DNA of 64,000 nt, taken from Auanema rhodensis. Lineage: Eukaryota; Nematoda; Chromadorea; Rhabditida; Rhabditidae. The position numbers and the translations under genes were made by a program. The stretch is from NCBI GenBank assembly GCA_964057225.1, contig OZ059894.1, forward strand, positions 5,208,001 to 5,272,000, written 5' to 3'. The number at the start of each line of letters is the position of its first letter. Position 1 is the stretch's first letter. Below are positions 51,101-63,117 of the stretch, in pieces. Below the pieces are notes generated by a model. That model did not search any database, was not told the DNA's origin, and was given only the letters and a program-made list of their open reading frames with translations.

Positions 51101-54100
51101 TGAATGTTAACCATGACTTTCAAATTTACGTGAACTTCAATTTATGCTAATTAAGTGTACACGTGATGTGCACTTGGTATGTAACTCGCTTCACGTCAAA
51201 GATAAAGAGATGCGGTTTTCAAAATTAGATTCCCGATGTCCATATTAGTCTAAAAACAAATTTTTGTTGATATTGGTGGATGGTAACCATGACTTTCAAA
51301 TTTACGTGAACTTCAATTTATGCTAATTAAGTGTACACGTGATGTGCACTTGGTACGTAATTCGCTTCAAGTCAAAGATAAAGAGATGCGGTTTTCAAAA
51401 TTAGATTTCGCATGTCCATATTAGTCTAAAAACAAATTTTTATTGATATTGGTGCATGGTAACCATGACTTTAAAATTTACGTGAACTTTAATTTATGCT
51501 GATTAAGTGAACACATGATGTGCACTTGGTATGTAACTCGCTTCACGTGAAAGATGAAGAGATGCGGTTTTCAAAATTAGATTCCCCATGTCCATATTAG
51601 TCTAAAAACAAATTTTTGTTGATATTGGTGAATGGTAACCATGACTTTCAAATTTACGTGAACTTCAATTTATGCTAATTAAGTGTACACGTGATGTGCA
51701 CTTGGTATGTAACTCGCTTCACGTGAAAGATAAAGGGATGCGGTTGCCAAAATTAGATTCCTCATGTCCATTTTAGTCTAAAAACAAATTTTTGTTGATA
51801 TTGGTGGATGGTAACCATGACTTTCAAATTTACGTGTACTTCAATTTATGCTAATTAAGTGAACACATGATGTGCACTTGGTATGTAACTCGCTTCACGT
51901 GAAAGATAAAGAGATGCGGTTTTCAAAATTAGATTCCTCATGTCCATATTAGTCTAAAAACGAATTTTTATTGATATTGATGCATGGTAACCATGAATTT
52001 GAAATTTACGTGAACTTTAATTTATGCTAATTAAGTGTACACATGATGTGCACTTGGTATGTAACTCGCTTCAAGTGAAAGATAAAGAGATGCGGTTTTC
52101 AAAATTAGATTTCGCATGTCCATATTAGTCTACAAACAAATTTTTATTGATATTGGTGCATGGTAACCATGACTTTAAAATTTACGTGAACTTTAATTTA
52201 TGCTAATTAAGTGAACACATGATGTGCACTTGGTATGTAACTCGCTTCACGTGAAAGATAAAGAGATGCGGTTTCCAAAATTAGATTCCTCATGTCCATA
52301 TTAGTCTAAAAACAAATTTTTGTTGATATTGGTGGATGGTAACCATGACTTTCAAATTTACGTGAACTTTAATTTATGCTAATTAAGTGAACACATGATG
52401 TGCACTTGGTATGTAACTCGCTTCACGTGAAAGATAAAGAGATGCGGTTTTCAAAATTAGATTCCTCATGTCCATATTAGTCTAAAAACGAATTTTTATT
52501 GATATTGATGCATGGTAACCATGAATTTGAAATTTACGTGAACTTTAATTTATGCTAATTAAGTGTACACATGATGTGCACTTGGTATGTAACTCGCTTC
52601 AAGTGAAAGATAAAGAGATGCGGTTTGCAAAATTAGATTTCGCATGTCCATATTAGTCTACAAACAAATTTTTATTGATATTGGTGCATGGTAACCATGA
52701 CTTTAAAATTTACGTGAACTTTAATTTATGCTAATTAAGTGAACACATGATGTGCACTTGGTATGTAACTCGCTTCACGTGAAAGATGAAGAGATGCGGT
52801 TTCCAAAATTAGATTCCTCATGTCCATATTAGTCTAAAAACAAATTTTTGTTGATATTGGTGGATGGTAACCATGACTTTCAAATTTACGTGAACTTCAA
52901 TTTATGCTAATTAAGTGTACACGTGATGTGCACTTGGTATGTAACTCGCTTCACGTGAAAGATAAAGAGATGCGGTTTTCAAAATTAGATTCCCGATGTC
53001 CATATTAGTCTAAAAACAAATTTTTGTTGATATTGGTGGATGGTAACCATGACTTTCAAATTTACGTGAACTTCAATTTATGCTAATTAAGTGTACACGT
53101 GATGTGCACTTGGTACGTAATTCGCTTCAAGTCAAAGATAAAGAGATGCGGTTTCCAAAATTAGATTTCCCATGTCCATATTAGTCTAAAAACAAATTTT
53201 TATTAATATTGGTGCATGGTAACCATGACTTTAAAATTTACGTGAACTTTAATTTATGCTAATTAAGTGTACACGTGATGTGCACTTGGTATGTAACTCG
53301 CTTCAAGTGAAAGATAAAGAGATGCGGTTTTCAAAATTAGATTTCGCATGTCCATATTAGTCTAAAAACAAATTTTTATTGATATTGGTGCATGGTAACC
53401 ATGACTTTAAAATTTACGTGAACTTTAATTTATGCTGATTAAGTGAACACATGATGTGCACTTGGTATGTAACTCGCTTCACGTGAAAGATAAAGGGATG
53501 CGGTTTCCAAAAATAGATTCCCGATGTCCATATTAGTCTAAAAACAAATTTTTATTGATATTGGTGGATGGTAACCATGACTTTCAAATTTACGTGTACT
53601 TCAATTTATGCTAATTAAGTGTACACGTGATGTGCACTTGGTATGTAACTCGCTTCAAGTCAAAGATAAAGAGATGCGGTTTTCAAAATTAGATTTCGCA
53701 TGTCCATATTAGTCTAAAAACAAATTTTTATTGATATTGATGCATGGTAACCATGACTTTCAAATTTACGTGTACTTCAATTTATGCTAATTAAGTGTAC
53801 ACGTGATGTGCACTTGGTATGTAACTCGCTTCACGTCAAAGATAAAGAGATGCGGTTTTCAAAATTAGATTTCGCATGTCCATATTAGTCTAAAAACAAA
53901 TTTTTATTGATATTGATGCATGGTAACCATGACTTTCAAATTTACGTGTACTTCAATTTATGCTAATTAAGTGTACACGTGATGTGCACTTGGTATGTAA
54001 CTCGCTTCACGTCAAAGATAAAGAGATGCGGTTTTCAAAATTAGATTCCCCATGTCCATATTAGTCTAAAAACAAATTTTTGTTGATATTGGTGCATGGT

Positions 54101-57100
54101 AACCATGACTTTGAAATTTACGTGAACTTTAATTTATGCTAATTAAGTGTACACATAATGTGCACTTGGTATGTAACTCGCTTCAAGTGAAAGATAAAGA
54201 GATGCGGTTTTCAAAATTAGATTTCGCATGTCCATATTAGTCTAAAAACAAATTTTTATTGATATTGGTGCATGGTAACCATGACTTTAAAATTTACGTG
54301 AACTTTAATTTATGCTAATTAAGTGAACACATGACGTGCACTTGGTATGTAACTCGCTTCACGTGAAAGATAAAGAGATGCGGTTTTCAAAATTAGATTC
54401 CTCATGTCCATATTAGTCTAAAAACGAATTTTTATTGATATTGATGCATGGTAACCATGACTTTGAAATTTACGTGAACTTTAATTTATGCTAATTAAGT
54501 GTACACATGATGTGCACTTGGTATGTAACTCGCTTCACGTGAAAGATAAAGGGATGCGGTTGCCAAAATTAGATTCCTCATGTCCATTTTAGTCTAAAAA
54601 CAAATTTTTGTTGATATTGGTGGATGGTAACCATGACTTTCAAATTTACGTGTACTTCAATTTATGCTAATTAAGTGAACACATGATGTGCACTTGGTAT
54701 GTAACTCGCTTCACGTGAAAGATAAAGAGATGCGGTTTTCAAAATTAGATTCCTCATGTCCATATTAGTCTAAAAACGAATTTTTATTGATATTGATGCA
54801 TGGTAACCATGAATTTGAAATTTACGTGAACTTTAATTTATGCTAATTAAGTGTACACATGATGTGCACTTGGTATGTAACTCGCTTCAAGTGAAAGATA
54901 AAGAGATGCGGTTTTCAAAATTAGATTTCGCATGTCCATATTAGTCTACAAACAAATTTTTATTGATATTGGTGCATGGTAACCATGACTTTAAAATTTA
55001 CGTGAACTTTAATTTATGCTAATTAAGTGAACACATGATGTGCACTTGGTATGTAACTCGCTTCAAGTGAAAGATAAAGAGATGCGGTTTTCAAAATTAG
55101 ATTTCGCATGTCCATATTAGTCTACAAACAAATTTTTATTGATATTGGTGCATGGTAACCATGACTTTAAAATTTACGTGAACTTTAATTTATGCTAATT
55201 AAGTGAACACATGATGTGCACTTGGTATGTAACTCGCTTCACGTGAAAGATAAAGAGATGCGGTTTCCAAAATTAGATTCCTCATGTCCATATTAGTCTA
55301 AAAACAAATTTTTGTTGATATTGGTGGATGGTAACCATGACTTTCAAATTTACGTGAACTTCAATTTATGCTAATTAAGTGTACACGTGATGTGCACTTG
55401 GTATGTAACTCGCTTCACGTGAAAGATAAAGAGATGCGGTTTTCAAAATTAGATTCCCGATGTCCATATTAGTCTAAAAACAAATTTTTGTTGATATTGG
55501 TGGATGGTAACCATGACTTTCAAATTTACGTGAACTTCAATTTATGCTAATTAAGTGTACACGTGATGTGCACTTGGTACGTAATTCGCTTCAAGTCAAA
55601 GATAAAGAGATGCGGTTTTCAAAATTAGATTCCCGATGTCCATATTAGTCTAAAAACAAATTTTTATTGATATTGGTGCATGGTAACCATGACTTTAAAA
55701 TTTACGTGAACTTTAATTTATGCTAATTAAGTGAACACATGATGTGCACTTGGTATGTAACTCGCTTCACGTGAAAGATAAAGAGATGCGGTTTTCAAAA
55801 TTAGATTCCTCATGTCCATATTAGTCTAAAAACGAATTTTTATTGATATTGATGCATGGTAACCATGAATTTGAAATTTACGTGAACTTTAATTTATGCT
55901 AATTAAGTGTACACATGATGTGCACTTGGTATGTAACTCGCTTCAAGTGAAAGATAAAGAGATGCGGTTTTCAAAATTAGATTTCGCATGTCCATATTAG
56001 TCTACAAACAAATTTTTATTGATATTGGTGCATGGTAACCATGACTTTAAAATTTACGTGAACTTTAATTTATGCTAATTAAGTGAACACATGATGTGCA
56101 CTTGGTATGTAACTCGCTTCACGTGAAAGATGAAGAGATGCGGTTTCCAAAATTAGATTCCTCATGTCCATATTAGTCTAAAAACAAATTTTTGTTGATA
56201 TTGGTGGATGGTAACCATGACTTTCAAATTTACGTGAACTTCAATTTATGCTAATTAAGTGTACACGTGATGTGCACTTGGTATGTAACTCGCTTCACGT
56301 GAAAGATAAAGAGATGCGGTTTTCAAAATTAGATTCCCGATGTCCATATTAGTCTAAAAACAAATTTTTGTTGATATTGGTGGATGGTAACCATGACTTT
56401 CAAATTTACGTGAACTTCAATTTATGCTAATTAAGTGTACACGTGATGTGCACTTGGTACGTAATTCGCTTCAAGTCAAAGATAAAGAGATGCGGTTTCC
56501 AAAATTAGATTTCCCATGTCCATATTAGTCTAAAAACAAATTTTTATTAATATTGGTGCATGGTAACCATGACTTTAAAATTTACGTGAACTTTAATTTA
56601 TGCTAATTAAGTGTACACGTGATGTGCACTTGGTATGTAACTCGCTTCAAGTGAAAGATAAAGAGATGCGGTTTTCAAAATTAGATTTCGCATGTCCATA
56701 TTAGTCTAAAAACAAATTTTTATTGATATTGGTGCATGGTAACCATGACTTTAAAATTTACGTGAACTTTAATTTATGCTGATTAAGTGAACACATGATG
56801 TGCACTTGGTATGTAACTCGCTTCACGTGAAAGATAAAGGGATGCGGTTTCCAAAAATAGATTCCCGATGTCCATATTAGTCTAAAAACAAATTTTTATT
56901 GATATTGGTGGATGGTAACCATGACTTTCAAATTTACGTGTACTTCAATTTATGCTAATTAAGTGTACACGTGATGTGCACTTGGTATGTAACTCGCTTC
57001 AAGTCAAAGATAAAGAGATGCGGTTTTCAAAATTAGATTTCGCATGTCCATATTAGTCTAAAAACAAATTTTTATTGATATTGATGCATGGTAACCATGA

Positions 57101-59826
57101 CTTTCAAATTTACGTGTACTTCAATTTATGCTAATTAAGTGTACACGTGATGTGCACTTGGTATGTAACTCGCTTCACGTCAAAGATAAAGAGATGCGGT
57201 TTTCAAAATTAGATTTCGCATGTCCATATTAGTCTAAAAACAAATTTTTATTGATATTGATGCATGGTAACCATGACTTTCAAATTTACGTGTACTTCAA
57301 TTTATGCTAATTAAGTGTACACGTGATGTGCACTTGGTATGTAACTCGCTTCACGTCAAAGATAAAGAGATGCGGTTTTCAAAATTAGATTCCCCATGTC
57401 CATATTAGTCTAAAAACAAATTTTTGTTGATATTGGTGCATGGTAACCATGACTTTGAAGTTTACGTGAACTTTAATTTATGCTAATTAAGTGTACACAT
57501 AATGTGCACTTGGTATGTAACTCGCTTCAAGTGAAAGATAAAGAGATGCGGTTTTCAAAATTAGATTTCGCATGTCCATATTAGTCTAAAAACAAATTTT
57601 TATTGATATTGGTGCATGGTAACCATGACTTTAAAATTTACGTGAACTTTAATTTATGCTAATTAAGTGAACACATGACGTGCACTTGGTATGTAACTCG
57701 CTTCACGTGAAAGATAAAGAGATGCGGTTTTCAAAATTAGATTCCTCATGTCCATATTAGTCTAAAAACGAATTTTTATTGATATTGATGCATGGTAACC
57801 ATGACTTTGAAATTTACGTGAACTTTAATTTATGCTTATTAAGTGTACACGTGATGTGCACTTGGTATGTAACTCGCTTCACGTGAAAGATAAAGGGATG
57901 CGGTTTTCAAAATTAGATTCCTCATGTCCATTTTAGTCTAAAAACAAATTTTTGTTGATATTGGTGGATGGTAACCATGACTTTCAAATTTACGTGTACT
58001 TCAATTTATGCTAATTAAGTGTACACGTGATGTGCACTTGGTATGTAACTCGCTTCAAGTCAAAGATAAAGAGATGCGGTTTTTAAAATTAGATTTCGCA
58101 TGTCCATATTAGTCTAAAAACAAATTTTTATTGATATTGATGCATGGTAACCATGACTTTCAAATTTACGTGTACTTCAATTTATGCTAATTAAGTGTAC
58201 ACGTGATGTGCACTTGGTATGTAACTCGCTTCACGTCAAAGATAAAGAGATGCGGTTTTCAAAATTAGATTCCCGATGTCCATATTAGTCTAAAAACAAA
58301 TTTTTGTTGATATTGGTGGATGGTAACCATGACTTTCAAATTTACGTGAACTTCAATTTATGCTATTTAAGTGTACACGTGATGTGCACTTGGTACGTAA
58401 TTCGCTTCAAGTCAAAGATAAAGAGATGCGGTTTTCAAAATTAGATTTCGCATGTCCATATTAGTCTAAAAACAAATTTTTATTGATATTGGTGCATGGT
58501 AACCATGACTTTAAAATTTACGTGAACTTTAATTTATGCTGATTAAGTGAACACATGATGTGCACTTGGTATGTAACTCGCTTCACGTGAAAGATAAAGA
58601 GATGCGGTTTTCAAAATTAGATTCCTCATGTCCATATTAGTCTAAAAACGAATTTTTATTGATATTGATGCATGGTAACCATGACTTTGAAATTTACGTG
58701 AACTTTAATTTATGCTTATTAAGTGTACACGTGATGTGCACTTGGTATGTAACTCGCTTCACGTGAAAGATAAAGGGATGCGGTTGCCAAAATTAGATTC
58801 CTCATTTCCATATTAGTCTAAAAACAAATTTTTGTTGATATTGGTGGATGGTAACCATGACTTTCAAATTTACGTGTACTTCAATTTATGCTAATTAAGT
58901 GTACACGTGATGTGCACTTGGTATGTAACTCGCTTCACGTCAAAGATAAAGAGATGCGGTTTTCAAAATTAGATTCCCGATGTCCATATTAGTCTAAAAA
59001 CAAATTTTTATTGATATTGGTGCATGGTAACCATGACTTTGAAATTTACGTGAACTTTAATTTATGCTAATTAAGTGTACACGTGATGTGCACTTGGTAT
59101 GTAACTCGCTTCACGTGAAAGATGAAGAGATGCGGTTTTCAAAATTAGATTCCCCATGTCCATATTAGTCTAAAAACAAATTTTTGTTGATATTGGTGAA
59201 TGGTAACCATGACTTTCAAATTTACGTGAACTTCAATTTATGCTAATTAAGTGTACACGTGATGTGCACTTGGTATGTAACTCGCTTCACGTCAAAGATA
59301 AAGAGATGCGGTTTTCAAAATTAGATTCCCGATGTCCATATTAGTCTAAAAACAAATTTTTGTTGATATTGGTGGATGGTAACCATGACTTTCAAATTTA
59401 CGTGAACTTTAATTTATGCTAATTAAGTGTACACGTGATGTGCACTTGGTATGTAACTCGCTTCACTTGAAAGATGAAGAGATGCGGTTTTCAAAATTAG
59501 ATTCCCCATGTCCATATTAGTCTAAAAACAAATTTTTGTTGATATTGGTGAATGGTAACCATGACTTTCAAATTTACGTGAACTTCAATTTATGCTAATT
59601 AAGTGTACACGTGATGTGCACTTGGTATGTAACTCGCTTCACGTGAAAGATAAAGAGATGCGGTTTTCAAAATTAGATTCCTCATGTCCATATTAGTCTA
59701 AAAACGAATTTTTATTGATATTGATGCATGGTAACCATGAATTTGAAATTTACGTGAACTTTAATTTATGCTAATTAAGTGTACACGTGATGTGCACTTG
59801 GTATGTAACTCGCTTCACGTGAAAGA
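48131..59826 (+). repeat. 68-monomer segmental duplicate, copy B
   Basis: Near-identical partner of 36163..47690. Differences found by eye are few: accatgccttt near 48476, gaagatatgcgg near 48568, ggtttgcaaa near 52626, tttgaagttt near 57459, and one additional monomer (55022..55197). The left edge falls inside a monomer, just before aaatttacgtgaacttcaa. The right edge falls where B continues gaaagatgaag and A gaaagataaag. B contains its own nested 19-monomer-shift repeat (54329/57673), corresponding to the 18-monomer one in A. Confidence 0.92.
55022..55197 (+). repeat. Extra monomer gained in copy B
   Basis: In copy A the caagtg/gtctacaaac monomer at 42878 is followed directly by a gaacacatg/cacgtg/tttcc monomer at 43054. 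In copy B a further monomer lies between their counterparts (54846 and 55198). It begins like the following one (gaacacatg) and continues like the preceding one (caagtg, gtctacaaac). It looks like the product of an unequal exchange of exactly one monomer. Confidence 0.88.
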
Positions 59827-60125
59827 TGAAGAGATGCGGTTTTCAAAATTAGATTCCCCATGTCCATATTAGTCTAAAAACAAATTTTTGTTGATATTGG
59901 TGAATGGTAACCATGACTTTCAAATTTACGTGAACTTCAATTTATGCTAATTAAGTGTACACGTGATGTGCACTTGGTATGTAACTCGCTTCACGTGAAA
60001 GATAAAGAGATGCGGTTTTCAAAATTAGATTCCTCATGTCCATATTAGTCTAAAAACGAATTTTTATTGATATTGATGCATGGTAACCATGAATTTGAAA
60101 TTTACGTGAACTTTAATTTATGCTA
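59422..60125 (+). repeat. Local dimer at the right end of copy B
   Basis: The monomers at 59422 and 59774 (gatgaag, gattccccatg, ggtgaatgg) alternate with those at 59598 and 59950 (cctcatg, cgaat, ccatgaatttg). This is a two-monomer unit present twice, +352 bp. The copies differ at cttcacttg versus cttcacgtg. It is a second dimer duplication at a large-block boundary. Confidence 0.8.
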
Positions 60126-60477
60126 ATTAAGTGTACACATGATGTGCACTTGGTATGTAACTCGCTTCAAGTGAAAGATAAAGAGATGCGGTTTTCAAAA
60201 TTAGATTTCGCATGTCCATATTAGTCTAAAAACAAATTTTTGTTGATATTGGTGAATGGTAACCATGACTTTCAAATTTACGTGAACTTCAATTTATGCT
60301 AATTAAGTGTACACGTGATGTGCACTTGGTATGTAACTCGCTTCACGTGAAAGATAAAGAGATGCGGTTTTCAAAATTAGATTCCTCATGTCCATATTAG
60401 TCTACAAACAAATTTTTATTGATATTGGTGCATGGTAACCATGACTTTAAAATTTACGTGAACTTTAATTTATGCTA
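60126..60477 (+). repeat. Two chimeric linker monomers
   Basis: The monomer at 60126 starts as the gtacacatg/caagtg/tttcgcatg type and ends as the gttgatattggtgaatgg type. The one at 60302 starts as cacgtgat/cacgtg/cctcatg and ends with gtctacaaac and tttaaaa. Both combine halves seen separately elsewhere. The second type recurs at 62590 (+13 monomers). Confidence 0.75.
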
Positions 60478-62576
60478 ATTAAGTGAACACATGATGTGCA
60501 CTTGGTATGTAACTCGCTTCACGTGTAAGATGAAGAGATGCGGTTTCCAAAATTAGATTCCTCATGTCCATATTAGTCTAAAAACAAATTTTTGTTGATA
60601 TTGGTGGATGGTAACCATGACTTTCAAATTTACGTGAACTTCAATTTATGCTAATTAAGTGTACACGTGATGTGCACTTGGTATGTAACTCGCTTCACGT
60701 GAAAGATAAAGAGATGCGGTTTTCAAAATTAGATTCCCGATGTCCATATTAGTCTAAAAACAAATTTTTGTTGATATTGGTGGATGGTAACCATGACTTT
60801 CAAATTTACGTGAACTTCAATTTATGCTAATTAAGTGTACACGTGATGTGCACTTGGTACGTAATTCGCTTCAAGTCAAAGATAAAGAGATGCGGTTTCC
60901 AAAATTAGATTTCCCATGTCCATATTAGTCTAAAAACAAATTTTTATTAATATTGGTGCATGGTAACCATGACTTTAAAATTTACGTGAACTTTAATTTA
61001 TGCTAATTAAGTGTACACGTGATGTGCACTTGGTATGTAACTCGCTTCAAGTGAAAGATAAAGAGATGCGGTTTTCAAAATTAGATTTCGCATGTCCATA
61101 TTAGTCTAAAAACAAATTTTTATTGATATTGGTGCATGGTAACCATGACTTTAAAATTTACGTGAACTTTAATTTATGCTGATTAAGTGAACACATGATG
61201 TGCACTTGGTATGTAACTCGCTTCACGTGAAAGATAAAGGGATGCGGTTTCCAAAAATAGATTCCCGATGTCCATATTAGTCTAAAAACAAATTTTTATT
61301 GATATTGGTGGATGGTAACCATGACTTTCAAATTTACGTGTACTTCAATTTATGCTAATTAAGTGTACACGTGATGTGCACTTGGTATGTAACTCGCTTC
61401 AAGTCAAAGATAAAGAGATGCGGTTTTCAAAATTAGATTTCGCATGTCCATATTAGTCTAAAAACAAATTTTTATTGATATTGATGCATGGTAACCATGA
61501 CTTTCAAATTTACGTGTACTTCAATTTATGCTAATTAAGTGTACACGTGATGTGCACTTGGTATGTAACTCGCTTCACGTCAAAGATAAAGAGATGCGGT
61601 TTTCAAAATTAGATTTCGCATGTCCATATTAGTCTAAAAACAAATTTTTATTGATATTGATGCATGGTAACCATGACTTTCAAATTTACGTGTACTTCAA
61701 TTTATGCTAATTAAGTGTACACGTGATGTGCACTTGGTATGTAACTCGCTTCACGTCAAAGATAAAGAGATGCGGTTTTCAAAATTAGATTCCACATGTC
61801 CATATTAGTCTAAAAACAAATTTTTGTTGATATTGGTGCATGGTAACCATGACTTTGAAATTTACGTGAACTTTAATTTATGCTAATTAAGTGTACACAT
61901 AATGTGCACTTGGTATGTAACTCGCTTCAAGTGAAAGATAAAGAGATGCGGTTTTCAAAATTAGATTTCGCATGTCCATATTAGTCTAAAAACAAATTTT
62001 TATTGATATTGGTGCATGGTAACCATGACTTTAAAATTTACGTGAACTTTAATTTATGCTAATTAAGTGAACACATGACGTGCACTTGGTATGTAACTCG
62101 CTTCACGTGAAAGATAAAGAGATGCGGTTTTCAAAATTAGATTCCTCATGTCCATATTAGTCTAAAAACGAATTTTTATTGATATTGATGCATGGTAACC
62201 ATGACTTTGAAATTTACGTGAACTTTAATTTATGCTTATTAAGTGTACACGTGATGTGCACTTGGTATGTAACTCGCTTCACGTGAAAGATAAAGGGATG
62301 CGGTTTTCAAAATTAGATTCCTCATGTCCATTTTAGTCTAAAAACAAATTTTTGTTGATATTGGTGGATGGTAACCATGACTTTCAAATTTACGTGTACT
62401 TCAATTTATGCTAATTAAGTGTACACGTGATGTGCACTTGGTATGTAACTCGCTTCAAGTCAAAGATAAAGAGATGCGGTTTTTAAAATTAGATTTCGCA
62501 TGTCCATATTAGTCTAAAAACAAATTTTTATTGATATTGATGCATGGTAACCATGACTTTCAAATTTACGTGTACT
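60478..62576 (+). repeat. Third partial copy of the right-hand block
   Basis: This matches 56078..58176 of copy B at 4,400 bp (25 monomers), and hence parts of copy A. Anchors are caaaaatag (56852/61252) and acatgacgtg (57673/62073). Private changes are acgtgtaaga near 60522 and gattccacatg near 61790. It ends near 62576, where gtgtactttaa joins two types (elsewhere gtgtacttcaa or gtgaactttaa). Confidence 0.87.
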
Positions 62577-62589
62577 TTAATTTATGCTA

Positions 62590-63117
62590 ATTAAGTGTAC
62601 ACGTGATGTGCACTTGGTATGTAACTCGCTTCACGTGAAAGATAAAGAGATGCGGTTTTCAAAATTAGATTCCTCATGTCCATATTAGTCTACAAACAAA
62701 TTTTTATTGATATTGGTGCATGGTAACCATGACTTTAAAATTTACGTGAACTTTAATTTATGCTAATTAAGTGAACACATGATGTGCACTTGGTATGTAA
62801 CTCGCTTCACGTGAAAGATAAAGAGATGCGGTTTTCAAAATTAGATTCCTCATGTCCATATTAGTCTAAAAACAAATTTTTGTTGATATTGGTGGATGGT
62901 AACCATGACTTTCAAATTTACGTGAACTTCAATTTATGCTAATTAAGTGTACACGTGATGTGCACTTGGTATGTAACTCGCTTCACGTGAAAGATAAAGA
63001 GATGCGGTTTTCAAAATTAGATTCCTCATGTCCATATTAGTCTAAAAACAAATTTTTGTTGATATTGGTGGATGGTAACCATGACTTTCAAATTTACGTG
63101 AACTTTAATTTATGCTA
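62590..63117 (+). repeat. Three linker monomers before the final repeat copy
   Basis: The first (62590) resembles 60302. The next two (62766, 62942) are cctcatg/gttg/ggtggatgg types. Their presence makes the following repeat 15 monomers long, where a simple 13-monomer copy would be expected. Confidence 0.75.
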
